DNA of 64,000 bases from Siphonodentalium dalli (GCA_032622095.1 CP136067.1:59127899-59191898); one strand, 5' to 3'. Counted from the first letter of the stretch, positions 24,344-37,867 are shown. Numbers and translations are program-made. The notes: generated by a model from the sequence alone, not told the origin.

Positions 24344-25662
24344 CACAGGGGCCTGTAACGCGCTCCGCTGCCCCCCCTTTTGCACTGCCCATATACGCCG
24401 CTCTATATACGCGCCTTCTTCGCGTTAATGGAACATTATATAGACAAGGGGCTCTGTAGAAATTCAACGTTTCACCATCGCTCGGGAGTCGAACAAATTT
24501 AGCCCATTCACCCCAGTAATGATAACGATATATACACGGATGGATCGGCAAAGAATTCATCTTTCAATAAATACCACAAACTCCCATCAGAAACATTCAT
24601 ACACGTTGCATTTGATAAAATTTTAACCACCTAATATTGTCTCCGGAGAGCGTATTTTTTCGATTTGATCCGGCTCAGACAGCAATGGACGCATGTGTAT
24701 CGAAATTCACCACCCATGCAGTTTACTATCATTAAAAATCGTTCAAATGATCAACTAAATATCTGGAACTTAGTGATTTATTGTCGGCTAATAATTTATT
24801 TACTCATACAAATCAACACATTGTCAGTAAACAATTCTAATAGAGGAGAAATCAGTCGATAATTCCAACTTTAAAAAAGAAATTTGTCAAGTGACACAGT
24901 TCCTAAGTTTAATATTCATTGTGACCTGACCTTTCCATGACTGACAGAGTAGAAACAGCCAATCACCGCTCAGTGTTATAATCGAGGTCAGGTCATAATG
25001 AATATTAAAATGAGGACCTCGATTCTAACACTGAGCGGTGATTGGCTGTTTCTACTCTGTCAGTCATGGAAAGGTCAGGTCACAATGAATATTAAACTTA
25101 GGAACTGTGTCACTTGACAAATTTCTTTTTTAAAGTTGGAATTATCGACAGATTTCTCCTCTATTAGAATTGTTTACTGACAATGTGTTGATTTGTATGA
25201 GTAAATAAATTATTAGCCGACAATAAATCACTAAGTTCCAGATATTTAGTTGATCATTTGAACGATTTTTAATGATAGTAAACTGCATGGGTGGTGAATT
25301 TCGATACACATGCGTCCATTGCTGTCTGAGCCGGATCAAATCGAAAAAATACGCTCTCCGGAGACAATATTCGGTGGTTAAAATTTTATCAAATGCAACG
25401 TGTATGAATGTTTCTGATGGGAGTTTGTGGTATTTATTGAAAGATGAATTCTTTGCCGATCCATCCGTGTATATATCGTTATCATTACTGGGGTGAATGG
25501 GCTAAATTTGTTCGACTCCCGAGCGATTGTGAAACGTTGAATTTCTACAGAGCCCCTTGTCTATATAATGTTCCATTAACGCGAAGAAGGCGCGTATATA
25601 GAGCGGCGTATATGGGCAGTGCAAAATGGGGGCGGACAGCGGAGCGCGTTACAGGCCCCTGT
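24344..25662. mobile_element. 1.3-kb palindromic (foldback) transposon, hAT-like ends
   Basis: Arms 24344-24989 and 25015-25662 are near-perfect inverted complements around a 25-bp loop. The ends read CACAGGGGCCTGTAACGCGC and its complement. The 8-bp direct repeat GGCTAGAG flanks both sides (24336-24343 and 25663-25670), with the central CTAG common in hAT targets. No transposase is coded; mirrored reading frames on the two arms are shadows. A single arm lies at 218-634. Confidence 0.88.
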
Positions 25663-25670
25663 GGCTAGAG

Positions 25671-26690
25671 TGTTTGAAATAGCTTATACACGGCAGGTGA
25701 ACGAGGGGAAAATAATTGAATAACTTCCTGATTTAGGGTACGTGCATACACTGGCACGTGTGCACGCTATGGTTTGCGGGCATTTCGTCGTAGAAAACGA
25801 TATGGTGCCAGAATATGAACGGAAACATGCATATAAAATGCATATATACTAAAGCAAACTACGTGCGAAGTAAAATCTCTGTAGGTCCCCATGTAGGGGG
25901 TGCTAACGGAATTTGCCTGCAAATAGCGTGCAATTATATCGCGAGAATCAATCATACGGGTATTTGAAGGCAAATGCCAGTAGCACCGTTACAAATGGAA
26001 CTATGGGAGTTTTACTTCTGATGTCGTTCGCTTTGGTAAAGATGCATGTTAAATGCATGTTTCCGTTCAAATGATGGCATCATGTGGTTTTCTATGACGA
26101 AATGCCTGCCAAACATACCGTGCAAACTTGCCAGCGTATGAACGTACCCTTAGAGCGACCATGTATAACAGTGGTTCACATCCACGATCGGTTCACACTT
26201 CCACGCAATGGGGACCTCTGTCCTGTTGGCCTTCTTGCGTTATCGTTCGGAGGTAACTCGAAGTTGCATATCTAGATATGCATGCATGCATGCTATACCT
26301 AATCCATACCTGGTTAAGCATGCATTATTCTCATTTGTGCTCTTGGGTCAACATGAATTGAGTTCCATAACAAAAGCCACCTTGAACTCTTATATACTAC
26401 CAAAGTAATCGATTTCTGTATATAACGAAACAATCCGTTTATTTGACCATTGTGTAATTCCATTAAGCACTTATTAAGAGTATATAGGAAAGAACAACGG
26501 GTATGCTATAAAGTGTACTCGGTGCATGGGATATGCAATACCGATTGGTGGAAATGCATTGATAGCCAAGGCATTGGTTGAATTACCATAATTATATCGA
26601 GTTCGATTTAGATATATACGAACGAACTAACGCGTCAGATTATGGCCAATACATTTATATCGTTTCGTTCACTCCGTACTGCCCCCCAAC
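25671..26690. other. No recognised feature
   Basis: Short GCATGCATGC-type palindromes near 26280-26292 only. Confidence 0.45.
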
Positions 26691-26694
26691 CGGA

Positions 26695-26862
26695 TAGAGA
26701 GAGAGAGAGAGAGAGAGAAAGAGAGGGGGGAGAGAGAGAGGGTGATAGAGAGAGAGAGAGAGAGGGGGTGGAGATATATAGACAGAGAGATGGTGAGACA
26801 GAGAGAGAGAGAGAGAGAGTGCGAGAGAGAGAGAAAGGGAGAGATAGAGAGAGCGAGACAAT
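26695..26862. repeat. (GA)n-rich microsatellite
   Basis: About 165 bp of imperfect GA repeats. The Arg/Glu-rich and Leu/Ser-rich frames across it are artefacts. Confidence 0.95.
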
Positions 26863-26869
26863 TTTTCGT

Positions 26870-28090
26870 TACTATTTATAGAACAGATGGCGAGCTCAGA
26901 TATAGAAAGAGTTTCCTCGCCTGATACGCTCCGCGAGCCGTAAAATGTCTCAAATTGATCGTATGTATTATACCAGAACATTTGAAATAAAATCAATCAG
27001 GGGTCTTCGATTCATATTTTTTTTTTATACACAGCAAACCATATAAAAACTAGATATAGGAAGAGATAGACCATTTTAACCATTGAATAACGTGCATGTC
27101 GTCGACCCGGTGTACTTAAATGAATTTATATGCATAATAATACCAGGACATATTGAGGAAAATTGCTCTAATTAATTTGCCTATATACCAGAACTATTAC
27201 ACGTGCTGTAGTTGCCACCATAACTAATATATATAAGCCATGTGCTCACATACAACCGATACATTAGCGCGACTGGGTGAGGGGGTGATGCTCAGACGAA
27301 TCCTATTAACATGCACACATGAAAACATGCAATTGTTTCTAAAAAAAATGTAATGTATCTATATATTAATTGATATAACACCATCAGTTGAATATCATGG
27401 CACCACGGAGTCGCCTGGATATGGATGGTTCAAACTTCCAGGCAGTTGGACTTTATCAAGCGCATGGGACTCACCTTTCCAAATTATATAACGTAGCTAC
27501 ACAAATGATGTCAGTCATTCGTAACGATTGGGCGCTGAATTAATTGTCGTCAATGTCGTGTATATATATCAATACAATAATTAGTACTGGACTCAAATTA
27601 GGAACGACATACACAACTTCAGCTGAATAGCTTTGTACACTAAAATACCAACAATGGCGAACACTCTACTAATACATGTTATACCTACATGGACGATTTC
27701 TTCACCAATGGGACAGTTTGTGTAAATCTACCTTTAATCAAACGTCGATTATACAGTCGTTTTATTGCCTGTATTTGTTCTGTGCACACATTGTTGGAGG
27801 CTTTTCTTTCATTGCAGTCACGAACTTTATTGTTGGTTCACATATCGATCCAACATTACTCATAGAGAGCCATGTATGTAATAAAATACAACCTGTTGAA
27901 TGGTAGTACTTGGCTTATATATTGATGGTCGATGCATGCATGCTATATGGTATATATGTGACGCACACATGTCGTGTAACCTTTATGATGTTATACCACG
28001 TCAGGGCATGATCTGTACAACACATGGAAACTATATGGTTTATTTCATGACCAACATACTATAGATAGCAGTCATGTTGTAAATCCCGGT
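26870..28090. other. No recognised feature
   Basis: AT-rich; a 76-codon frame at 27676-27906 has no family likeness or splice support. Confidence 0.45.
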
Positions 28091-28093
28091 TAA

Positions 28094-29056
28094 GGGTGCA
28101 TTTACATTGCTAAAGAAATGTATACAGATCTGTATGAAGTCACGTGTCGCGCATTACTGTGATCACAACATGATTACTAATAGTGAACGCGCGCTCATCA
28201 GTACTCTGGTAATTGACAATTCACTGCGAGTCGTGTCAGTTTAGGCCAGACATAAAAATGTATCAACTATCAACAGATAACAGCGATTTGGTATGTGCCG
28301 CATGTATTTAAAGTGTATCCTTATACCACTTGATAATGGTTCGAAGAAAGAATGAAAATCATGCAGTTACCCTACAACACCCTTTATTTGACCAAATGTA
28401 GTAAATTTTTCAACTGATGACAATGTTGACCAGTGTAGGACAATATTGTTTTCTTAAATTACATGCAGTTCAATAAATATGATGATAATGACTGGCCACG
28501 GGGGGGGGGGGGGGGACCAGGCCACAATCTTTCCAAGTGTTGGACATTTCCAACATTACACCCGCCCCTATATGATAAGGTTGGAAAATTTCCAGCTGAT
28601 GGCCATTCCAGCTCAAAATTTTGATAAAAAGTAGGAAATTATGCAAATATTGGTCCGAAAACAATACCCCCCCCCCCAAAATAAAATGTTTGAAAATCAA
28701 ACTACAAGATCATTTTCAATCTATTGCTGGTTTGGAAACTACAACTAATGTTGTGTCAGGTATGAAATATCCAACCGTTGAACAAGTTGCCACGTCCCTA
28801 TCCGTGTTCAATATTCGAAATACACGGGTTGAAATGACAACGAAAACTAAAACACATTCGCCAAGCCCGAGTAACAATTAACCAAAACTGATTTGCCTGT
28901 CGCAATGCTTCGGCGTTGATCGTGACGTATAGCGGACACGATTTTTGCTCACACGAACTAATACCGTTTTCTTTCTGTGTGCGTTTCTATATCAACCCGT
29001 TTACACTGGTCTGCGTGTAGATCTGTGTACATTTCTATAGCAATGTAAATGCACCC
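28094..29056. mobile_element. TIR element with G-tract, copy 1
   Basis: Ends GGGTGCATTTACATTGCTAA... and ...TAGCAATGTAAATGCACCC are inverted repeats over about 37 bp, including ACAGATCTG. The interior carries sixteen Gs (28500-28515), a run of Cs (near 28667-28677) and GGAAAATTTCCAGCTGATGG. A second copy in opposite orientation lies at 32068-35395. No coding sequence. Confidence 0.7.
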
Positions 29057-29059
29057 TAA

Positions 29060-31570
29060 GTCGACAATAGAACAAAATAACAGAACCTTGAATGTCATGC
29101 GTAGGGTAGATACGTAGGAGAATCTTGTTTTTAGTTTGTAATTTTAATTTCAAATTTCAGTTGAAATATATTATAAACCCTTCATACGTCACTGACTTCG
29201 GAAATTCATATGTAATTTCCCCTGAACCAATGCAAGAAACACACACACATATAAAAGTCATGGAAATCGTGTTATAAACCTTTGTTGGAGAATTGAATGA
29301 AAAGAATCACGGGCCAACCTTTTCCATTCATGCAGGAGTGTCAAGTTGTTGTCATTACAAACTTGGAAAGTGTAAATTTCGAAATTAATTTTTGCAGGAT
29401 TGGAAAAAATAGACAACTATATATATAACTCCGAGTATTGCATGCGCACGCCCATCCCACAAATGCATGTCGTCATGAGTTCACATTGTCTGCTTTTGAG
29501 CACGGATAATTTACAGCTACGAAATGCACTTTTGTGATAGCTATACACACACACACACCGAAATCGTAATGCAACAGTTTATTTCTCTTAAATCATACAT
29601 CGTATGATATAAAGAAAATACATATATAGACAGACCTACCATACTCGCATTAATTCATACCCCTTTCACACATCCCTCAATTTGTTCTTGTAGAGCTTTT
29701 GTTCCGCCAATATAAAAAGTTCGTCACAGCTGAAATATTATTTCACATGTCCGTCTGAGAGCTCAAACTTGTGATAATAACCTCTTGAACAATAGTTGTT
29801 AAATGTGGCAGGTAGATCTTATCCAATTGTGTTGGATTAAAGTAAATTGAGTGTGAATGGCTTATTAACAAGATTATACATGGGGTTGACACGACGGGTT
29901 ATCCACGGGGTATCTATACAGTCTATATAGCGCCATTATATATAGAGTGCCGGGTACTCGGACATCTTGTAAATCCTTGTATCGTCCCATCCAAACGGTC
30001 ACGGCTTTATATATGGCAGTTTTATAGCCTATGCATTGACTTACACGCAGAGCTCGGGATATACGTCTTAAGTTTGGGATACATATTGTGTTATACCCAC
30101 GATTTCGTGTGTTTGTCTCATCTGTGGACTTAAGACTATATAATAGCAGAAGGGCATACATGCCCCCAGAAGTTGATATTTCTTGGAAATAGTTGCAAGG
30201 TATGTGGATATGAATTTTCGTGATGCTAGGAATGGGTTGAACTAGATATGGTCTAGATCAGTCTCTTTGAATAGCCGACGAAAATCTTCTATCGGAATTA
30301 CGTCCATAATATGATCATACGCTAGCGTAATTAACGAACCAAAGCAAAACCACTCATATGAGGGAAGCTGTGTTTTTTTTGTTTCCTTTTTTGTATTATA
30401 TCAAAATCAGTGTATATATTCTCTGGTATTCCTTCCAAATAAGATTGACATAAGGCTATATTTCCTGGGTTCGTCGAATGAATGGACCCCAATCGTAATT
30501 TCGAGTAAAATTAGGCAAATAAATCGTACTTCCGGGTAGTATTGATCGACAGCTATAGACTATTCATGGTTATAAACTACTAGTACCGTACATCATAGTG
30601 AAAATAGTTATACCTTGCCGAGAGGGGAACGGCAACATCTTTAATGAATTTAACCAATTTATTTCTTTTCTTGTCGTTGGGTGAGCACTGCGGCGGAGAT
30701 ACTCTACCGAGAAGCGTGTCCATTTCATAGCTGTTCATTTCATTCAAAGGAGTCACCGTGTCGATTTCAACGAAAATCGACGAACAACGTCATCGTGTAA
30801 CTTTCCCCATTGACCGAGTTCGCCTGAATGTATCTTCTGCTTTGTTCATAATTATGTGTTTCCTTTCGATTCCAGAAAATAGTATATTTATGATTATCAC
30901 ATGCATGTATGTACTATATAGTCTTATGACAACAATTAATTCCTTCAGGAATTTCGATCACTTTTCACTCGCACTGATGTGTGTAGACTTTAGTTACTAT
31001 AGTGTCGTTATTTATTGTGTCTTATTTTCTCAATAATAGGTAAACTAACGCTACGAATGAACTTACGTTGTAATTCAATGTTCATAATTACCATTTGCAA
31101 TACCAGTAATCGAAAGACACAGTAACAAGATTTTCCGATTACGACATTAATGCTTTAAGCCCACCGATCTACTGTGAGACAAAAGCGCTCGCGAAATTCA
31201 AAACAGCTGAGTCGTATTAGATAATAATTGGTGACGTCACAAAATCAGATATAGTCTATATACGAACCAAAGCGTCCGTCGTTGGTTCGTTAATATTTCT
31301 ACGACGACGCAGCGTTCCAAACATGATGTAATAAACCGTTTCCAAATATGGAGTGCATTCCTGGCGTATAGTACGCCTAAATGTTTGTGAGAATCGTAGT
31401 ATTTAGAAATAGTTATAAATACAACTAGATGCAAAAGAATAATCAGTCACGAATATCGTTGACTGATAAAAAAACCACCTCGAAGATGATGTCTCCTATA
31501 TATTGCGATGTGTAAAATGAATTATGGATATATCGCCTGTATTCAGTTTTACAACAATAGTTGAGTTTGA
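29060..31570. other. Mostly featureless AT-rich DNA
   Basis: Apart from the weak minus-strand frame near 30617-30742, no exon or repeat end was identified. A 92-codon plus frame at 30758 starts with GTG and has no likeness to a known family. Confidence 0.4.
30617..30742 (-). CDS. Possible short first exon (weak)
   Basis: An ATG at 30742 opens about 42 codons of protein-like composition (NSYEMDTLLGRVSPPQCSPN, then a Lys-rich stretch and VPLSAR), followed by AG/gtataa near 30617. An in-frame TGA lies upstream. No family recognised and no following exon found. Listed only because its composition differs from the surrounding AT-rich DNA. Confidence 0.15.
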
Positions 31571-31599
31571 CGATGCGTGGGAAAATGTTTACCTCTGAT

Positions 31600-31840
31600 C
31601 TCTGAATCTGCTATGGCATAAACCAATGAAATCGCGCAGTCTGCGCCACTCTCCAATGAAATTGAGGGAATCCCTTCAACACAGAACCTAATTTTAATAG
31701 GTGAGTTCCAGAGACGTAATTCCAATATAGGATTTTCGTCCGCTTTTCAAAGAGACTGGGTCTATATGTAAATATTGTAAATATAATTATCCTTATATCC
31801 ACTGTTAACGAAATGAGAAATAAATGAATTGAATTGAATT
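31600..31840 (+). mobile_element. LINE 3' end remnant (plus)
   Basis: Ends TAAATGAATTGAATTGAATTG (31822-31841), the (TGAAT)n-type tail common to CR1/L2-like LINEs, preceded by TGTAAATATTGTAAATATAA. No ORF left. Confidence 0.4.
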
Positions 31841-32132
31841 GTCTTGGTTATAGACCCGAAAACAGGTTTTTTTTTTTATTATTACTGAGGTATTTTACTC
31901 CCAAAGTATCAATATTTATCTTTACTGCGAAAGTATTGTCAATTTTAGGGGCTACCTAAATTGAAATAACTTAATTGTGCCCCGATCCCTTTTGTATGTT
32001 TTTTTTTTATAGGAATAGAATATTTAAAGTAAAACAGTATTGCGAAAGTACACACATGGAGTCTTAGGGTGCATTTACATTGCTATAGAAATGTACACAG
32101 ATCTACACGCAGACTAGTGTAAACGGGTTGAT

Positions 32133-32346
32133 ATAAGGATTAACTGTCATGTGGACTGTTTTTATGGAGATGTAACGGTGAGGTAAGTGGACATAACTTG
32201 TGTAAAACCCGAAGGGTATTTTGGGCTGATCTTGAAGGGTTTTACATACAAGTTATGACCCGAAGGGTTTTACATACAAGTTATGTCCACTTACCTCACC
32301 GTTACATCTCCATAAAAATAGTCCACATGACAGTTAATCCTTATAT
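32133..32346. repeat. Palindrome nested in TIR element copy 2
   Basis: ATAAGGATTAACTGTCATGT ... and its complement near 32322-32346 form arms of about 75 bp, with GGGTTTTACATACAAGTTAT repeats between. Absent from copy 1 at the matching place. Confidence 0.8.
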
Positions 32347-33160
32347 TTATATACATTTAGCGAAAAAGCCACGTTTGTAAATATATTTAAATCGAAAAGT
32401 GTATCGTGACAAGATCAGCCCAAAATACCCAATAGCACCCTTGGCAAAAGTTAATAGGAACAATTTATCTTCATGTTGAAACCCGATGATGTATTAAGTC
32501 AATCCTGCGCGAGTCCATATGCGCCCAAAACATTACGCGTTCGTCTTTCCAAACCTAATGACGTATCGATGGTGTTATTAGCTTGGTGTTATGAGGCGTT
32601 ACGCATTCACCGAGAAATAACTGCAACTAGCCACGTGGGAGCCGACCAATCAGAATGCTGGATTTAGTGATGACAACACTTAGTGTGTAAATATATAGAA
32701 ATGCACACAGAAAGAAAACGGTATTAGTTCGTGTGAGCAACAATCGTGTCCGCTATACGTCACGGTCAACGCCGAAGCATTGCGACAGGCAAATCAGTTT
32801 TGATTACTTGTTACTCGGGCTTGGCGAATGTTTTCGTTGTCATTTCAACCCGTGTATTTCGAATATTGAACACGGACAGGGACGTGGCAACTTGTACAAC
32901 GGTTGGAAATTTCATACCTGACACAACATTAGTTGTAATTTCCAAACCAACAATAGATTGAAAATGATCTTGTAGTATGATTTTCAAACATTTTATTTGG
33001 GGGGGGGGGGGGGGGTTATTGTTTTCGGACCAATATTTGCATAATTTCCTACTTTTTATCAAAATTTTGGGCTGGAATGGCCATCAGCTGGAAATTTTCC
33101 AACCTTATCATAGGGACGGGTGTCATGTTGGAAATGTCCAACACTTGGAAAGATTGTGTC

Positions 33161-34973
33161 CAGGGGCCTATACTATAGAATACATTTGTTGTAATAGCAG
33201 GCTTATTTGAGCCGTACAGAAGGTGTCGAGTACTATGGACCACTGTAATCTAGCAGCTAACGCGATTTCTTGTAAATCACAAAAAGACGGCAAATCGAGT
33301 ACTATCGACCACCGTTCGTCAAACGCACATCTAAACATTTGTGATTTTATCAAGGGAAATTACTCTAATGATATATGCGAATGATATGGCAATGCCTATT
33401 TGTGTCAGTTGGTGAGTGATTTAGTTGATGAATAAAGGTACATAATGTGTGACTAGTTTCCGATACTTGGGTTATTTTGACCACAATTGCGCACGATGAA
33501 AAGTAATTCCTTCGGTATCGTATGGAATATTTACCATTTTCAGATGGTTTATGTTACATAAACATGTAACATGAAACATTTGAAATTAACGGTTTTTCGA
33601 AAAGGGTCGGCAAGCACACATATCGGTTGCCCTTCAAATGGCCACATCAACTTTATATAGCAATATTACCAAGGATGGAACCTGATTTGTCTAGCTAGCT
33701 TAGGGCTGGGACAGCGGCTGAAATATTAGAAGTGGAACATCTAGACCTTAATAGTTGAAAAGGTTGAGGTACAATGCATCTGGGAAAATTCAAACCCATG
33801 ATGGGGTGCGATGGCTGTTCTCTGACTTGGTTTTTTCGACCTGTGTCAAGGATGGGTGTTCATTTGGAAATTCCAATGTGGACGAACACTCCCTCGTCCA
33901 GGGTCTCCGGGGACATCCAACCTCGATTTCAAAACATATATATAGCACCATCTACTTAAACTATACCTAATTAATGGTACATTCCATTTATACCCAACTA
34001 AGCGGCTGAATTTAGGTCAACATATGACATTTGGTTTATAACCAACACGCACTACTACATTGGTAAGTTAAGGATCATGAGACCCCGATTTTTTCTAAGA
34101 ATTCACTCATGGAACATTCTGTGCGGCACTATTGGCCAAATTAAATTGTTTAGACCACAAGGTGAATGCAAACTTCTTGAGCACACAAATGCCATGCGGT
34201 TCAAATATGTTTCATAATGTCATGGTAAATATTTGGGGTCCACTGATTCTTAACGCAACTTAGCCTGAAATTATCAGTAACTGTTTCAACACGAAATGCC
34301 ACCACCCCCGATTCACCGCGTATCCGTGTACCTTCGCACAAAGATCGTTTATACGTTTTGAGCCCAAGCCCCACAACTTTAACTCTTTAATTCCGTTCAT
34401 AATTAAAATCTCCTTTCAACTCCATTGAGCGTAAACCACCTCAATGGGTTAACAATTGAGATTCCGTGACTGCATTACAAAGAACATGTACCCAGCTAAT
34501 CGCACTCACAATTATCTGCACGGATCATCGCCGTGGTCACGGCGTGAAAAATCAATTATGTAGCCTATGCCGTTGTAATCTAATACGGAATTTTTACAAA
34601 AATAGTATTATCGCTGTACTATAGAACCCGCTTAGCCCGTACTTTATCATTCCGTATTGCGAATTTTTACATATTACAAAGCCGTAGCGTTCGAGTACTA
34701 TGAAAACATGAACAGATGGAAATTTCAGGCCCCCTTTTTCTCCACCAAATGCAAAGATTTTCCGGTCAAGTGAATCCCGGTATATAGATGGTTCGCCAAA
34801 AAAGATCACATAAGTCATTGCATGTCAATGTATTTTGCATATAAAGAGTTTTGGGCATATGTTGAGTTTCAATCTACAATGAAAGAAATACACTGATAGA
34901 AATACAGTCGAATACTATAGAACACAAAATAACACTGATATTACACAAATTGTATTCTATAGTATAGGCCCCT
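33161..34973. mobile_element. TIR element CAGGGGCC..., nested in copy 2
   Basis: Ends CAGGGGCCTATACTATAGAA and its complement, inverted repeats of about 27 bp. It is missing at the equivalent point of copy 1, so it inserted later. CGAGTACTAT motifs recur near both ends (33228, 33296, 34692). The CAGGGGCCT start resembles the 24344 palindrome, suggesting a related hAT-like group. No transposase seen. Confidence 0.7.
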
Positions 34974-35996
34974 GGTCCCTCCCCGTGGCCAGTCATCATC
35001 ATCATATTTATTGTCTAACAGCTAATTTAAGAAAACAATATTGTCCTACATTGGTCAACATTGGAATTGTCATCAGTTGGAAATTTTACTACATTTGGTC
35101 AAATAAAGGGTGTTGTAGGGTAACTGTATGATTTTCATTCTTTCTTCGAACCATTATGAAGTGGTATAAGGATACACTTTAAATACATGCGGCACATACC
35201 AAATCGCTGTTATCTGCTGATAGTTGATACATTTTTATGTCTGGCCTAAACTGACACGACTCGCAGTGAATTGTCAATTACCAGAGTACTGATCAGCGAG
35301 CGTTCGATATTAGTAATCATGTTGTGATCACAGTAATGCGCGACACGTGACTTCACACAGATCTGTATACATTTCTACAGCAGTGTAAACACAGCCTTAG
35401 CTGTCAGTAATAACCAACGTCCGAACAAATTTTAAAATATGACATAATGTGGTAATATATTTCATGTAATTCCCCCAATCAAAAAATTCCCTGCCCTAAT
35501 ATCCGATTTAAACACCAAATTGAATCAAAACAATTTCAAAATCAAGAGAAATAAAACATACTTACAATCAAAACCATTGGTCACACATATATGCACAGTC
35601 GAGACCCACAATGTCATATAATATAATGCGATCAAAATACGTATATTAACGTCTATTAGTACGCACGCTCTGTAGTATTTAGCTCTACTGAACAACGGCA
35701 GCATAAACGCTCTCTATAACATGATTGCCCAACAAAAAGCAATACAAAACCTGGCGAAATATACCCATTCTAAAATCGACAGCTGACAATCAAAACATAT
35801 CATGAATGAATCTATAAGTCGATCCTATAGCTCATCTACGGTTAGAGACATTATAGACAAGAAAACCATAATCAGAAATGGTAACGCCCTCAAGATCATA
35901 TTATTAGGCATAAATATAAATTATAAAAATAATATAAAATATATTGGTAATTCCGTTAAAACAACTAATCCTTCAAATTATTACCAAAAAAACTAC

Positions 35997-37018
35997 AGGT
36001 GTGTGAAGTTAGTTGGACGTTGGATATTCAACGGACATTCGCGTGAAGTTAGTTGGACGTTGGACTAAATGCCGAATATCCTACGTCCAACGTCCAACTA
36101 ACTTCACACGAATATCCATTGAATGTCCGTTGAATATCCATCGTGAAATAAACTTCGGCTAAAAACAAGTGGAAAATTTGTGAGTTGGAGAGCACGAATT
36201 AGGTCTAGAGAAGTCTCCTGGTGCAATCAGGAAACTTCGATTATTTTTTTTGGATGTGTTAGCCGAAATTTTGAGTGCAGATATGATAATCGATATTTAA
36301 AACGCATGATGCTGACCATGTCTGCTCTTGTAGATTGGTATGTGCAGTTCTCGTATAGGAATGACTATAATTACCAAATTTCAGCTCAATCGGCTCGTCA
36401 ATACAGCCTGCGCCCGAGTAAGTATAATTTTTCGAAGTCCAGCTCTGGTCTGGAAACAGGAAAATCGCGGAATTTCGGACGAAGTTTTAGTGGGAGAGCA
36501 CGAATTAGACTCATGGCGCACCCCTAATGCATAAAACGATTTTTTTTCTTGTTGTTGAAATTTTCTAAATGCCGAATATCCTACGTCCAACGTCCAACTA
36601 ACTTCACGCGAATATCCGTTGAATGTCCGTTGAATATCCATCGTGAAATAAAATTTCGGCTAAAAAAAGTGGAAAATTTGTGAGTTGGAGAGCACGAATT
36701 ATAGGTCCAGAGAAGTCTCTTGGTGCAATCAGGAAACTTCGATTTTGTTGTTGTTGTTGTTGATATGTTAGCCGAAATTTTTAGTGCAGATATGATAATC
36801 GATATTTAAAACGCATGATGCTGACCATGTCTGCTGTTGTAGATTGGTATGTGCTCGTATAGGAATGACTATAATTACAAAATTTCAGCTCTGGTTTGGA
36901 AAACAGGAAAATCGCGGAATTTCGGACGAAGTTTTAGTGGGAGAGCTCATGGCGCACCCCTATTGCATAAAACGAATTTTTTTTTAAATATCCAACGTCC
37001 AACTAACTCCACACACCT
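35997..37018. mobile_element. MULE-like element with 9-bp target duplication
   Basis: Ends AGGTGTGTGAAGTTAGTTGG and ...CCAACTAACTCCACACACCT are inverted repeats. The 9-bp AAAAACTAC stands on both sides (35988-35996, 37019-37027), and the paralogous segment near 20345 shows the empty site. A 9-bp duplication is typical of Mutator-like elements. The interior is a direct duplication of about 500 bp (36066 and 36568 onward). No transposase. Confidence 0.85.
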
Positions 37019-37468
37019 AAAAACTACGGCTTATTACTGCAGGTTTCTCATTCACCACACCAGAAAGCCTCTAAATGCGGATACAAAATCGGAGGCATTG
37101 TGTTCACGCCATAAAATCTTCAAGAGTGGCCCAGCCATTGTTCATATCTAAACATCGAAAGCAATTAACACGATCATAATAGTTACATACTACAACTATC
37201 AATCCAGCGAATACACACCCCGCGAAAGCCCGAAATGTGTTGTCCTTTGAGATATCCCATCGCTATAGCTCAATTTGACACGGCCAGATTAGTCTTCCTA
37301 CAATATTCTAAAACAATAAAGCTTCTCAAATCATCGGCATAGTCGATAGAACTTTCACGAACTTGGACATCGACACTTTCCGATCGCTCTACATAAGCAT
37401 GGTCAGACCTATATATCATCGAATAATGTAATTCTGCATGGAGCCCACATCATAAATGTCAAGGAATT

Positions 37469-37867
37469 GTGTCAGAGAAAATACAAAGAAAAGCAACGAA
37501 ACTAGTTCGTCAAATCAAAACTCTATGCTACCGAGAACGAATGATAAGACTCAATCTGATGTCTTTAAAATATCGAGGATTTAGAGGAGATCTAATCGAG
37601 GTATATAAACTGTTGAATGGTCATTACAATAGCAATGCCTGTGGCATATTAGAAAGAACTTCATCAGGAAGAACAAGCGAACATAATAAAAAGCTACAGA
37701 TGCGCACTGTTAACAATGACATAGGAAAATATTTCTTCACGCAGAGGGTGGTAAATAGCTGGAACTCTTTGCCAGACTTCGCTGTTGAGGCTCCAACACT
37801 CGATCAATTCAAAACATACATGGACTCATTCTTCTATTATATAAAATATGAGTTCGACAACAAGTAA
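37469..37867 (+). pseudogene. CR1-like LINE ORF2 C-terminus
   Basis: Open C-terminal fragment of a non-LTR reverse transcriptase ORF: EKIQRKATKLVRQIKTLCYR, then RGDLIEVYKLLNG, FFTQRVVNSWNSLPDF and LDQFKTYMDSFF, ending at TAA 37865-37867. Upstream sequence (IRPIIEYCNSAWSPHH-type motif) is frameshifted and truncated. Less decayed than the copy at 20860. Confidence 0.85.

Larger units (their letters stand above)
32068..35395. mobile_element. TIR element, copy 2 (inverted, with nested insertions)
   Basis: Opposite orientation to 28094-29056. Ends GGTGCATTTACATTGCTATAG and ...CTACAGCAGTGTAAACACAGC, each flanked by CTTAG (32063-32067, 35396-35400). Compared with copy 1 it holds extra DNA at about 32137-32690, including a palindrome, and at 33161-34973. 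Seventeen Gs lie at 32999-33015. Confidence 0.7.

Noticed and set aside
24297-25668. Mirrored 74-87-codon frames with the same protein on opposite strands
   Set aside because: The two arms of the palindrome give identical frames; no transposase features.
26642-26996. Arg/Glu-rich and Leu/Ser-rich frames
   Set aside because: Translation of a GA microsatellite.
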